The notes under the pieces were generated by a model. That model had not been told where the DNA came from, did no database searches, and worked only from the letters and a program-made list of their open reading frames with translations. Made by a program: the position numbers and the translations under genes. From contig JAQGEF010000004.1 in NCBI GenBank assembly GCA_027854065.1, forward strand, positions 209,340 through 273,339: a stretch of DNA of 64,000 nucleotides. The letters are read 5' to 3'. Source of the stretch: Polluticaenibacter yanchengensis (GTDB lineage Bacteria > Bacteroidota > Bacteroidia > Chitinophagales > Chitinophagaceae). How positions within the stretch are numbered: position 1 is the stretch's first letter; each line of letters begins with the position of its first letter. Positions 44,994-54,689 of the stretch are shown here, one piece after another.

Positions 44994-46223
44994 TTGAGCA
45001 AACGTATTGCCATATCCTGTGTAGGATTTCCTGTTTTATCAGAAACTTTTATACTCAACCAGATCACCGGATTAATCGACCAGGGATATCATGTGGATAT
45101 ATTCCCATACTTCGAATGCAGTTACGATAATATACATGAAGAAGTTAAAACGTACAATTTACAGGAACATGTGTATCCGGTAAAAATTCCACCAAAAAAC
45201 AAAGCGGTCCGATTTTTAAAATGTATTTATTACCTGTTAAAAAATATAAGGCACTCACCGAAGTTGTTTCGCTGTTTTAACGCAAAAAAGATTGGTAAAC
45301 CAGCCGTTGATTTAACAGCCTTTTATTATGCTCTTTGCTTTTTAAACAAGAAGCCCTACGATTATCACTTCTGTCATTTTGGTGAAACTGCAATAAGAAT
45401 ATCTTTATTAAAACATATTGGGTTTATATCAGGTGACATTGTAACATTCTATCATGGGTATGACATACATGTTAGAAACAATAATGAACTAAAGCAACGG
45501 CAAAAAGAATACGCTTTACAATTTGCCAATGGCAAATTAAATGTTGTAAATACTGCCTTTAGTTTAAAAAAAGTTTTGGATTTAGGTGCAAGAATGGAAA
45601 CCTGTTTGATTTGCCCTGTGGGATTATATATTGAGGAATCTCAAAAAAAATATTTGCAAAACAGGCCCGGTGATGGACCCCTGAAAATTTTAAGTATCGG
45701 TAGATTGATCCCTTTAAAAGGGCATGAGTTTGCATTATTGGCTATTAAAAATATTATCAACAGTGGATTCAGCAATATCACTTATAACATTATTGGTTAT
45801 GGTGACAATTATGAACTATTAACTCAAAGAATCAAAGAACTGGAGCTTGGCTTGCATGTTTTCCTATTAGGAGGCTTACCCAGGCAAAAGGTTTACGAAG
45901 CATTAGAAAGCTGTGATATTTTTTTACATCCTTCTGTTTCTGATACCGATGGTCGCGCCGAAACACAGGGCTTAGTAATACAGGAAGCACAATTATTTGG
46001 GAAGCCCGTTGTGGCATTCGATAGCGGAGGGGTTGCAGAGGGCATTGGCGAACAGAGTGGGTTTGTTGTAGCAGAAAAAGACACCAATGCCTTGGCAGAG
46101 AAATTATTAATCCTGCTGAAAGATGCAAATCTCAGACAGAAAATGGGTGAAAAAGGAATAGCATTCGTAAAAAATAAATATGATATTAAGCGGCTGAATA
46201 ACCTGGTATTTGGCCATTTATAA
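44994..46223 (+). CDS. Glycosyltransferase, GT4 family
   Basis: A 409-residue GT-B enzyme. The N-terminal CVGFPVLSETFILNQITGL is characteristic of the colanic-acid-type (WcaL/AmsK-like) GT4 branch. The donor domain has LKILSIGRLIPLKGHEFALL and DTDGRAETQGLVIQEAQLFG near 316-335. The start is a TTG, 1 base after the previous stop, because the conserved strand begins right after it. Donor sugar unknown. Confidence 0.89.
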   Translation: MSKRIAISCVGFPVLSETFILNQITGLIDQGYHVDIFPYFECSYDNIHEEVKTYNLQEHVYPVKIPPKNKAVRFLKCIYYLLKNIRHSPKLFRCFNAKKIGKPAVDLTAFYYALCFLNKKPYDYHFCHFGETAIRISLLKHIGFISGDIVTFYHGYDIHVRNNNELKQRQKEYALQFANGKLNVVNTAFSLKKVLDLGARMETCLICPVGLYIEESQKKYLQNRPGDGPLKILSIGRLIPLKGHEFALLAIKNIINSGFSNITYNIIGYGDNYELLTQRIKELELGLHVFLLGGLPRQKVYEALESCDIFLHPSVSDTDGRAETQGLVIQEAQLFGKPVVAFDSGGVAEGIGEQSGFVVAEKDTNALAEKLLILLKDANLRQKMGEKGIAFVKNKYDIKRLNNLVFGHL

Positions 46224-46230
46224 TTTAAAC

Positions 46231-47202
46231 ATGAGCAATATAGAAAACTTGTTTAGCAAAAACGAATTTCCATGGGTAACACCAAATAAACACCAATGGG
46301 ATACTGAAAAAAGTTATCCCAAATTATCTGTAATTGTTCCCTCGTATAACCAGGATGTATTTTTGGAGGAAACTTTACTATCAATAATCAATCAAAATTA
46401 TCCGGATCTGGAACTCATTGTAATAGATGGCGGCAGCACAGACAATAGTGTTAGTATTATTAAACAATATGAAACACATATTGCTTATTGGGTAAGTGAG
46501 AAAGACAGAGGGCAAAGTCATGCTATTAACAAAGGGTTGGAAATAGCAACAGGGGAGTGGGTCGCATGGATGAATAGCGATGACTGTTATCTGGAAGGCG
46601 CATTGTATTATATTTTTAATGAGATAGACTATCATCAATACGACTTCTTACACGGGTCTTGTTCATCCGGTATATCTATCAAGAACCGTAATTGTGTCAT
46701 TCAAGAAAAGAATTATAAAAAAGCTCCCTTTCAATTATTGCTCTTCTTTTTAGCAGTAAAATATATTATTCCATCACAATCTGTATTTATAAGGAAGTCC
46801 ATATTAGCCAAATCAGGCTTTATAGATGAGCATTTGCATTATGTAATGGATATGGAATGGTTTTACCGGATTTATAAACAGACTGACAGAAGGTTTTTTT
46901 ATAAAAATGCCATCTGTTTTTATCGCCATCATGTCAATGCCAAGAGCACAAAAGATGTTGATCTTGTTAAAGAAGAATCTAAAGCTGTCGCATATAGTAA
47001 ATGGCCCGATTTGAATGTATGGCAGAGATTTATATTGAAACGTTTAATAAGAGATGAACAAGGGTTGTCATCATTTGTACATTATCCCGATAACCAAACA
47101 ATAAAAAAAGCAATACACACATTTTTTAAATACCCGGTATCTGCATTGTATAATAAACATTATTGGAGTGTTTTAAAACGGGTCGTTATTGCCAGGTCAT
47201 AA
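46231..47202 (+). CDS. Glycosyltransferase, GT2 family
   Basis: A 323-residue GT-A enzyme. KLSVIVPSYNQDVFLEETLL and ELIVIDGGSTDNS begin the catalytic domain, and WVAWMNSDDCYLEGALYYI holds the metal site near residues 110-128. The WcaA/PGL-like pattern with RGQSHAINKGLEIATGEW is clear. An N-terminal extension of about 30 residues comes before the first strand. The ATG at 46231 was preferred to a TTG at 46210 that would overlap the previous gene. Confidence 0.9.
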   Translation: MSNIENLFSKNEFPWVTPNKHQWDTEKSYPKLSVIVPSYNQDVFLEETLLSIINQNYPDLELIVIDGGSTDNSVSIIKQYETHIAYWVSEKDRGQSHAINKGLEIATGEWVAWMNSDDCYLEGALYYIFNEIDYHQYDFLHGSCSSGISIKNRNCVIQEKNYKKAPFQLLLFFLAVKYIIPSQSVFIRKSILAKSGFIDEHLHYVMDMEWFYRIYKQTDRRFFYKNAICFYRHHVNAKSTKDVDLVKEESKAVAYSKWPDLNVWQRFILKRLIRDEQGLSSFVHYPDNQTIKKAIHTFFKYPVSALYNKHYWSVLKRVVIARS

Positions 47203-47227
47203 TGCCGGTACAAATCAGGATCTGAAG

Positions 47228-48385
47228 ATGATAGTTGCGTTTGTTACAAATTATCCGTTAAATGACGGGAAACTAAGATCTGGTGTGCCTTTTTTTATTT
47301 CCGAAGCATTCAAATCCAATAATGCACATGTTATAGAAGTATTCGTCCAAGATAAAAGGAATCTTCTTCACAGAGTTTGGTCCAGGCTTTGGCAATGGTA
47401 CGCTACATTTATACATAAGTCTTTGTATGATTCCTTTTATTCTGTTGCAACAAGTAAGTCATATGCCACTCAGGTGCATCAGCAATTAGACCATATAAAG
47501 CCTGATTTTATTTTGAGCATACATCCAAACTTAATTGCTCATGTAAAAACTAAAATCCCGTTGATATTGTGGTTAGATAATTCTTTTGACACTTTTAGTC
47601 TATACCCGGATGTGAATAACTATGTAGTTAAAACAAAGGAAGAAGCTTTATTTAATGAGTACTCAGGCTTAGCTAAATCTGAAACGGTGTATGTCGCATC
47701 TTCTTATTTGAGAATATTTCTTCAAAAAAAATATCCGGATATACAAAGTAAATTCAAGATTTTACCCCGGGGCGCAAACTTAATACATCGGCCGGAGCGT
47801 GAATTCATTGTAAAGCTGGTTAAACATAAAATCAATAGCAGTGTATTAAAACTGGTATATGTAAATAGTGGTTGGTGGAAACGTAAGGGAGGGGATATGG
47901 TTTTAGCTATTTACAAAGAGCTAAGTAAACATCTACCTGTCGAATTAAATATTATTGGCAAGGTGGACGAAGTACAATCTGCGCTTTTCAATGCAGATCC
48001 GAACATTGTATTACATGGCAAAATAGATAAAAGCCAGATTGCCGGAGAATTGCAATATCAAAAAATAATTTATGAGATGCATTATTCATTAGCCCCAAGC
48101 ATTGCAGAAGGATTTGGCATCGTAAATGCAGAAATGGCTGCTTTAGGAGTACCATCTGTCGGTTTTGGGATTATGGGAGTAACTGAATCCATTAAACAAA
48201 ATGTTACAGGATGGCATTTACCGGAGTCTGCCAATGCAAAGAATTTTGCTGAATTAATCCTGGAAAAATGGCAGGATAAATTATTATACGAATCAACTTG
48301 CTTATCTGCTTATGATTATGCACTTGAACATTTTGATTGGCAAAAAAATGTCGCTGAAATTATAACCGGTATAAAAGAAAACTAG
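47228..48385 (+). CDS. Glycosyltransferase, GT4 family
   Basis: A 385-residue GT-B enzyme, more divergent than its neighbours. It opens MIVAFVTNYPLNDGKLRSGV, has DFILSIHPNLIAHVK near 87-101, and the donor domain shows LVYVNSGWWKRKGGDMVLAI and EGFGIVNAEMAALGVPSVGF near 294-313 (EX7E-like). The start at 47228 was chosen over an in-frame TTG at 47189 that lies inside the previous gene and adds residues with no conserved pattern. Confidence 0.86.
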   Translation: MIVAFVTNYPLNDGKLRSGVPFFISEAFKSNNAHVIEVFVQDKRNLLHRVWSRLWQWYATFIHKSLYDSFYSVATSKSYATQVHQQLDHIKPDFILSIHPNLIAHVKTKIPLILWLDNSFDTFSLYPDVNNYVVKTKEEALFNEYSGLAKSETVYVASSYLRIFLQKKYPDIQSKFKILPRGANLIHRPEREFIVKLVKHKINSSVLKLVYVNSGWWKRKGGDMVLAIYKELSKHLPVELNIIGKVDEVQSALFNADPNIVLHGKIDKSQIAGELQYQKIIYEMHYSLAPSIAEGFGIVNAEMAALGVPSVGFGIMGVTESIKQNVTGWHLPESANAKNFAELILEKWQDKLLYESTCLSAYDYALEHFDWQKNVAEIITGIKEN

Positions 48386-48387
48386 TT

Positions 48388-49071
48388 TTGGTATTGGGTT
48401 CAATATATAGAAAACTCTTAAATAGCATCGGCTATAAAGTGTTGAAAAATGGCACTAAGCAAAACAGCTTTACCATATTTTCTAATGATTGCTATGGCGC
48501 AGAAATATACAAGGCATTAAGAACTCCTTATCAAACACCCTTTGTGGGATTAATGCTAATGGCACCCTGCTATATTAAATTTTTGAAAAATCCCAAATAT
48601 TACCTGTCTTTAGATTTACAGTTTACTGATGTAAGCAAATATGAAGACTGTGACGCCCTCCATGCCACAAAAAAATATCCCATAGCGGTACTTGATGATA
48701 TTGAGATTCACTTTTTACATTATAAATCCAGCAAGGAAGCTATTGAAAAGTGGACCAGCCGCAAAGAAAGAATTCAATGGGAACATATAAGAGTCAACTT
48801 TACAATTGATAAAGATTACGGTACAGAGATACATTTGAAAGAATTTCACTCGTTGCCCTATGAACATAAAGTGAGTTTCAGTAAAAAGACATACCCGGAA
48901 TATTCTGATAATTTTACCATACAGAATTTCCAATCGAATGCATTAGCCTTATTTAGAGAAAGCCTTACGGCGTTTAATCTAACAGGTTGGCTAAATGGTG
49001 GTTCTTTAAAACTTAGAAACTGGTCAGATACCATTAGAGCAAACGTATTAAAGTTTACAGTAAATAGATAA
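48388..49071 (+). CDS. DUF1919-family exopolysaccharide-related protein
   Basis: A 227-residue soluble protein. FTIFSNDCYGAEIYKALRTP and TPFVGLMLMAPCYIKFLKNP (residues ~28-70) match DUF1919, a family found in polysaccharide clusters and thought to act on sugars, though the reaction is not known. HLHYKS-like FLHYKSSKEAIEKWTSRKER (~109-128) is also typical. The start is a TTG, 2 bases after the previous stop. The next gene overlaps its stop by one base. It probably takes part in the same glycan pathway. Confidence 0.82.
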   Translation: MVLGSIYRKLLNSIGYKVLKNGTKQNSFTIFSNDCYGAEIYKALRTPYQTPFVGLMLMAPCYIKFLKNPKYYLSLDLQFTDVSKYEDCDALHATKKYPIAVLDDIEIHFLHYKSSKEAIEKWTSRKERIQWEHIRVNFTIDKDYGTEIHLKEFHSLPYEHKVSFSKKTYPEYSDNFTIQNFQSNALALFRESLTAFNLTGWLNGGSLKLRNWSDTIRANVLKFTVNR

Positions 49072-49883
49072 TGCTATTCTCTATAATTATACCATCCTGC
49101 AACAGACCGGATTTACTCAGGCGCTGTTTAAATGCCCTGCATCCGGATGTACAAAATGTAGATCCTGTATTGTATGAAGTTATTGTAACGGATGATAGTG
49201 ACAATGAAGAGACCCTCCGGATGTTACAAAAGGATTTTAGCTGGGTGAAGTGGATGAAAGGTCCTAAAAACGGGATCGCAGCAAACAGGAATAATGCAGT
49301 AAGTTCAGCACTTGGCAAATGGCTGGTTTTTACTGATGATGATTGTATACCTGGTTCTAACTGGATCAAAGCATATCATGATGCAATTACCAGAAATGAC
49401 GGCATTTCTGTTTTCGAAGGTAAAACAATTGCAGACCGGCCACAGGAGAGATTTGATGAAGAAGCACCGGTTAATGAAACAGGCGGTTGTCTATGGTCCT
49501 GTAATTTTTGTATAAGCAAGTCATTATTCAATAGTATAGGAGGGTTTAACGAGCAATTGAAGTTTGCAATGGAAGATGTGGATTTACATAAACGGCTTTC
49601 TGCAGGCCATCTTATATTATTCACTAAAGAAGCCTTTGTAATACATCCCTGGCGCAGGGTCAATCTTTTTAAAGGCATTAGCAAAAATATAAAGTACCGT
49701 AAAATTTTTAATCAACTGCATTATTCAGACTTCCATACAAGAATGAAATACAGGATTGGAAGATCCAAGATCTTCCTGGCTGCCTTATATTTTGATTTCA
49801 GGAAGTTGATTAAGTTTAGATTTAAAGGCACGCTCTATTTCTTAGAATCTTCTATGCTAAAATTTATATACATATTTATTTAG
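49071..49883 (+). CDS. Glycosyltransferase, GT2 family
   Basis: A 270-residue GT-A enzyme. FSIIIPSCNRPDLLRRCLNA and EVIVTDDSDNEET lead to GIAANRNNAVSSALGKWLVF and the metal site TDDDCIPGSNW (residues ~86-96). The C-terminal catalytic helix is in AMEDVDLHKRL (ED acid pair near 164-165). A hydrophobic end (FLESSMLKFIYIFI) may hold it at the membrane. Part of a tightly spaced operon: 8 bases to the next gene. Confidence 0.89.
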   Translation: MLFSIIIPSCNRPDLLRRCLNALHPDVQNVDPVLYEVIVTDDSDNEETLRMLQKDFSWVKWMKGPKNGIAANRNNAVSSALGKWLVFTDDDCIPGSNWIKAYHDAITRNDGISVFEGKTIADRPQERFDEEAPVNETGGCLWSCNFCISKSLFNSIGGFNEQLKFAMEDVDLHKRLSAGHLILFTKEAFVIHPWRRVNLFKGISKNIKYRKIFNQLHYSDFHTRMKYRIGRSKIFLAALYFDFRKLIKFRFKGTLYFLESSMLKFIYIFI

Positions 49884-49891
49884 TTAAACGT

Positions 49892-51016
49892 ATGGCGTTA
49901 AAAACAATCGTACTCATAACTAATAATATTAATGACGGCGCATGTGGTGTTGGCGATTATACAATACGCTTAGCAGAAGCTTTAAGTAATATGGACGTTA
50001 ATATTCATATTCTTTTTACTGTTCCTCTTAACAACAGGCAGATATTTCGGAATCCGAACATTCAATTACATCAACAAAACATAGACAGTAGTTTGAAAAA
50101 CTATATCGAAAAATGTTTTGATAAACATACGACGGCCATTGTATGGCAATACACCCCTAACCTGTACAGTAAAAGGGGCCTGCCATTTCAGATATTAAAT
50201 ATATTCAGACAAATAAAACAAGGCGGATACCACCAGGATATATTCTTTCATGAAGCATCAGTCAGAGCCTTTGGACACGGAATAAAGCAATGGTTATTGG
50301 CAGTAATGCAACAATTTATTTGCAGGAGACTCGCTTTAATGGCTACAAAAAGTATGACCAATATTGCGTTCAATAAGCAATATTTAAATCCTGCGCAGGT
50401 CTCAGTAATACCTGTCGGAGCGAATATCATGGCACCTGCAAGAATGCTGAAAGCAGATGGCGGGTTTAAGGTATTTTGTTTTTCAAATAAACTAAACGTA
50501 GAGGCATTAAAATGTTTTTATACACTGAGTCGTGATATTAAAGAATTTAAAGTGGTGATTGCCGGAAACTGTACATTAAGTCAGCAATCTTTTATACAAA
50601 ACGGTATCTCTAAATATCAATTAAATTCGGTAGTTGATTACAGAAGTGTTCTAGAGGCAACTGATTTGGCAAATACGATGAGCACTTGTGATATACTTTT
50701 ACAGCCAGGTACTGTTGTACGTGGGGAAGGGGGTGTTTCTTTTAAAAACGGCTCTTTAATTGCAGCCATGCAAATGGGGTTACCCATAATTAGTAACAAA
50801 GGGGATATGACAGATGAAGGCTTTACACACTTACAAAATATTGTTTTTGCAAATGGTACGACAGAACATGACTATTACAAAGCAATTAAGCTATTGTATA
50901 GTGATGCAGTGTTGAAAGAAGCAGTCGGAGCAAACGCCCGGGCTTATTATGAAACACATTTAAGCTGGCCGGTAATTGCATCCCGGATACTAAATATTAT
51001 TAATGCCGGTGCCTGA
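49892..51016 (+). CDS. Glycosyltransferase, GT4 family
   Basis: A 374-residue GT-B enzyme. The N-terminus VLITNNINDGACGVGDYTIR has the GVGDY loop seen in several GT4 transferases. The donor domain shows FKVFCFSNKLNVEALKCFYT, FKVVIAGNC and GEGGVSFKNGSLIAAMQMGL; the EX7E motif is weak (GVSFKNGSLIAA), so donor binding may differ. It lies 39 bases before the next glycosyltransferase gene. Confidence 0.83.
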   Translation: MALKTIVLITNNINDGACGVGDYTIRLAEALSNMDVNIHILFTVPLNNRQIFRNPNIQLHQQNIDSSLKNYIEKCFDKHTTAIVWQYTPNLYSKRGLPFQILNIFRQIKQGGYHQDIFFHEASVRAFGHGIKQWLLAVMQQFICRRLALMATKSMTNIAFNKQYLNPAQVSVIPVGANIMAPARMLKADGGFKVFCFSNKLNVEALKCFYTLSRDIKEFKVVIAGNCTLSQQSFIQNGISKYQLNSVVDYRSVLEATDLANTMSTCDILLQPGTVVRGEGGVSFKNGSLIAAMQMGLPIISNKGDMTDEGFTHLQNIVFANGTTEHDYYKAIKLLYSDAVLKEAVGANARAYYETHLSWPVIASRILNIINAGA

Positions 51017-51055
51017 TTCAGTAAGATTCCTGCGACTGAAGTTCTGTAAACTATA

Positions 51056-52072
51056 ATGAACAATAAACTAAAAATCTGCATTCATAGTCCCCAGTTTCAT
51101 CCCTCGATAGGAGGTTTGCAAAATGTGGTGCAATACTATGCCGGTGGATTACACCGCCTGGGACATGAAGTGATCGTACTTACCAATGAAAGCTATACCG
51201 GCGAAGAACCGTTCAGTTTTACTGTTCACCGTAATCTTAGTTTTCTGCAGGAATATAAAGTCATTAAAAAATGTGACCTGGTTATCATGAACAATGTCAG
51301 TTTAAAGGCATTGCCGCAGGTAATATTCGCAGGCAAGCCATTGTTTGTTATTCATCACTCCGGGTTAAAATACGATAATGAAGCATTCAATTTGAACGCC
51401 AGGATGAAGCAACTGGTAGCAAACTACTATGCCAGGCATAATATAGCCTGCAGCAGGTATATTGCCGCATTGTACAAAAACTGTACGGTACTAAAAAACC
51501 CATATAACTCCGATGTGTTTTATAATAAACACAAACCAAGAATAAAAAATTCGGTTGTTTTTGTTGGCAGGTTCGTTACAGATAAAGGCATCGATCTATT
51601 GATCAATGCTGCCGCTGTTTTAAAGTCAAAATCCGTTTCATTCTCTGTAACCATTGTTGGGAAAGGAGCAGAGGAGGAACGCTTAAAAAAATTAAGCGCA
51701 GCATCCGGGTTAACCGATGTGATCAACTGGGCCGGGCCAAAAACATCCGAAGAAATTGCAGATATTCTAAACAGCCATCAGGTAATGGTTGTCCCAAGCC
51801 GCTTCGAGCCTTACGGCATTGTCGTACTGGAAGGACTGGCTTGCGGATGTGAAGTGATCATCAGCAGCCAGGGAGGTTTGCAGGAAGCAGCGGGCGGTCA
51901 TGCAAACATCTTTGAAACAGAAAATTACCAGGAGCTGGCAAATGTGCTGGAATCTTGTTTTTCGCAAAAAAACAACAAACGCGACCAGTCACTTGACACT
52001 TACCTGTCAGGCTTAAGTTTAGAAAAAACTGTAAGCAAGCTGGAACAAACCATCTATACATATTTAAAATAA
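51056..52072 (+). CDS. Glycosyltransferase, GT4 family
   Basis: A 338-residue GT-B enzyme, compact. CIHSPQFHPSIGGLQNVVQY opens the acceptor domain. The donor domain starts SVVFVGRFVTDKGIDLLINA near 164-183 and includes VTIVGKGAEEERL and EPYGIVVLEGLACGCEVIIS near 253-272 (EX7E). Base use is closer to that of genes outside the AT-rich run before it. The Wzy-like gene begins 7 bases after its stop. Confidence 0.9.
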   Translation: MNNKLKICIHSPQFHPSIGGLQNVVQYYAGGLHRLGHEVIVLTNESYTGEEPFSFTVHRNLSFLQEYKVIKKCDLVIMNNVSLKALPQVIFAGKPLFVIHHSGLKYDNEAFNLNARMKQLVANYYARHNIACSRYIAALYKNCTVLKNPYNSDVFYNKHKPRIKNSVVFVGRFVTDKGIDLLINAAAVLKSKSVSFSVTIVGKGAEEERLKKLSAASGLTDVINWAGPKTSEEIADILNSHQVMVVPSRFEPYGIVVLEGLACGCEVIISSQGGLQEAAGGHANIFETENYQELANVLESCFSQKNNKRDQSLDTYLSGLSLEKTVSKLEQTIYTYLK

Positions 52073-52079
52073 GGGACCG

Positions 52080-53351
52080 TTGAAAATTTCAAATACGACA
52101 TTGGAGGAAAGAGGTTATGTGTTCCTTTTCTTAATTACCACTTTAGGCGCAGCCATCCGCAAATGGTTTACCGACAGCAGCGTCATTAGCAACGGTATCT
52201 TACTGGTAGAAATGCTGATGCCGTTTATCTGGATGTTCTTCAGAAGCAACAATTCAAATACACCGTTTAACTATAGCCGGTTACTGGTATTTTATTTTTT
52301 ATACCTGGCATTTCATATCATCAATCCCCTCCAGTACACTTTTTTCCACGGGGGTTTGGGATTTATTATCTATGGCAGCTTTTGGCTGGGGATATTCTAT
52401 TACATGAGTAACCGCCATCTTTTTAACCCCGCAAAATTCATCAATATTATACTCATAGTCTGTACATTGGAAATGGTATTGGCATTTATACAATACCAGT
52501 TGCCGCAGGACCATTTTTTAAATAAATATGCACGGGAAATAGATGCAGGTGTGGCGATGGTTGAAGACAGGGTAAGGGTTTCCGGTACCTTCAGTTACCT
52601 GAGCGGGTTTACTGCCTTTATGGTGTTTTACCCCTTTTTAATATGGGCCATGTTTAAACTGAAATATAGTTCATGGTTTACCGCTGTCGCTATCATATTC
52701 GGTTGTTTCGCCGTTTTTATGACAGGTTCCAGGAGCTGTTTTGTATTGTTCTTCGCATTCCTGGCGGTAATCCTTTACCAGAATTTTACATTTAAAACAT
52801 TTACCAGATATTTAATCAAGCTGTTCATTCCTTTAATGATAGGGGTCGCCATTATCTCTATCACCAATCCCAAAGCGTTCTTTAACCAGATCGACAGCGC
52901 GTTCGGCAACTTTTTTAAACGGGTGGAGCGAACGCAGGAATCGGGGGAGCAGGCGCAAAGGCTGGTATGGGATGTACAGTTATTCCAAAAAAAAACATTT
53001 AAACACCCCGTAATGGGTATTGGCCTTGGCGCAACCTACCAGGGTGCGACCATTACTTTTGGCACTTCTCCATTGGTAAGCGATTTCGGATATGTAGAAA
53101 GTGAACCTGTAAAAATATTGCTGGAAGGTGGTATTATAATCCTCATCTTCAAAATTTGCCTTGCCACACTGTTGATCCGTAACCTTTCATTTAAAGGGCC
53201 GGTCAGGTATCTTATCTGGTTCAGTATCGTTTACGCTTTGCCTATTACATTTAATGTACATAATGCCGCATTTTTATTAATGGGCCTAATTTTAGTAGAC
53301 AATATTTACTGGCGGCAGCAGCAAGAAATGAGTGCCATACGAAATACATAA
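52080..53351 (+). CDS. O-antigen polymerase or ligase, Wzy/WaaL-like membrane protein
   Basis: A 423-residue membrane protein with about 10-12 hydrophobic helices and a periplasmic loop near residues 270-320 (FGNFFKRVERTQESGEQAQR). AVFMTGSRSCFVLFFAF near 211-227 is the GSRS-type motif of the Wzy_C/O-antigen ligase family. It either joins repeat units (Wzy) or attaches the finished glycan to its lipid (WaaL). Because the locus has an ABC exporter, ligase is the simpler reading; the sequence alone does not decide. The start is a TTG. 114 bases without a gene follow. Confidence 0.85.
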   Translation: MKISNTTLEERGYVFLFLITTLGAAIRKWFTDSSVISNGILLVEMLMPFIWMFFRSNNSNTPFNYSRLLVFYFLYLAFHIINPLQYTFFHGGLGFIIYGSFWLGIFYYMSNRHLFNPAKFINIILIVCTLEMVLAFIQYQLPQDHFLNKYAREIDAGVAMVEDRVRVSGTFSYLSGFTAFMVFYPFLIWAMFKLKYSSWFTAVAIIFGCFAVFMTGSRSCFVLFFAFLAVILYQNFTFKTFTRYLIKLFIPLMIGVAIISITNPKAFFNQIDSAFGNFFKRVERTQESGEQAQRLVWDVQLFQKKTFKHPVMGIGLGATYQGATITFGTSPLVSDFGYVESEPVKILLEGGIIILIFKICLATLLIRNLSFKGPVRYLIWFSIVYALPITFNVHNAAFLLMGLILVDNIYWRQQQEMSAIRNT

Positions 53352-53465
53352 TTTTTTATTGAGTAATCATTTGTACTACTATTAAGCGTCGTTGTGTCAC
53401 TCCCTTGTACCGCATACCAATAAGCACCGGTGCAATAATTTAAAGTTCGCATCTTCTAATAAAAA

Positions 53466-54689
53466 ATGAAACTGTTACTTACACATCCTGGAACACAATA
53501 TGCGCCATTATTAGCAGCACAGTTGTACAAACAAGGTATCCTGCATCATTTTGTTACCGGTATAGCTTATGGAGAAGACCAGGCATTATCTTCATGGGTC
53601 CATAAAAAAATAAAGGCAGACAGAAGAAAGGTATGGGGCGTTCCCAAAAACAAAATACTTTCTTTAAAGGCACACGATCTATTGTCTGTGGTTTTAAAAA
53701 AGAGAGGCTGGCATAATGATGATATTTTCTTTCATACCAACGGATGGTTTGAAAAAAAGGTCCCGGCGCATTTGATCCGGTCGGCGGATATCGTCATCGG
53801 GTTTGATACCAGCAGCCGGTTTTTAATAGACAGGGCACACGCGTATAACAAACCGTATATAATGGATGTCAGCATTGCGCACCCTGTTTACAAAGAAAAG
53901 GTTTTTGAAATGGTAAGGAAACGGTTTCCTGACTGGAGCACGGAACTAAAGCCTAAAAAACAGCGAAATATAGAAGCGGAATTAAGTGAAATAGAAAAGG
54001 CCGACTATTTTGTTGTGGCAACAGCATTTACTCAAAAAACATACCTGGAAAATGGGGTGAACCCAAACAAGATATTTGTAAATCCCTATGGAACAAACCT
54101 GCAGTATTTTAAAAATAAATGGAACACTGTTGATAACAGCATAACAGAAAAAAAAGAGATTACTTTTTTATTTTTTGGCAGCCTTACCGCACGCAAAGGG
54201 TTCCCCTGGCTCTGCGAGATCTGGCAAAGAATTACTGCCAGGTATCCTCATGCAAAACTAATAGCGGCAGGACATGGCGTTATACCATCTGCCTATAAAA
54301 TACCGGACGGTATAAAAATACTGGGATCAATACACCCGCAAGAACGCAATGCCTTGTTTGCACAAGCTGATGTATTTGTTTTCCCGAGTTATTTTGAGGG
54401 TTTTGCCCAGGTGATCATTGAGGCAATGGCATGTGGATTGCCGGTTATAACCACGACCCATACAGTGGGGCCGGAAATAATAAGACCCGCGGAAAACGGT
54501 TTTCTGGCAGCGCCTGATGATGACGATGCGTTGTATAACAGTATGCGCTTTTTCCTTGAAAACAAAGAAGCCATACAACCGATGGGAATGGCAGCTTATG
54601 AAAGCGTGACACCATATACATGGGATGCTTACGGAGAGCGGTGGAAATCTATTGCGCAAGAAATTTTGAACCGGGATGCGGCATTGTAA
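53466..54689 (+). CDS. Glycosyltransferase, GT4 family
   Basis: A 407-residue GT-B enzyme. LLLTHPGTQYAPLLAAQLYK starts it, IVIGFDTSSRFLIDRAHAY follows, and the donor domain has TFLFFGSLTARKGFPWLCEI near 234-253 and EGFAQVIIEAMACGLPVITT near 315-334 (EX7E). The pattern fits an O-antigen or capsule transferase. The next gene starts inside its last 14 bases. Confidence 0.9.
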   Translation: MKLLLTHPGTQYAPLLAAQLYKQGILHHFVTGIAYGEDQALSSWVHKKIKADRRKVWGVPKNKILSLKAHDLLSVVLKKRGWHNDDIFFHTNGWFEKKVPAHLIRSADIVIGFDTSSRFLIDRAHAYNKPYIMDVSIAHPVYKEKVFEMVRKRFPDWSTELKPKKQRNIEAELSEIEKADYFVVATAFTQKTYLENGVNPNKIFVNPYGTNLQYFKNKWNTVDNSITEKKEITFLFFGSLTARKGFPWLCEIWQRITARYPHAKLIAAGHGVIPSAYKIPDGIKILGSIHPQERNALFAQADVFVFPSYFEGFAQVIIEAMACGLPVITTTHTVGPEIIRPAENGFLAAPDDDDALYNSMRFFLENKEAIQPMGMAAYESVTPYTWDAYGERWKSIAQEILNRDAAL

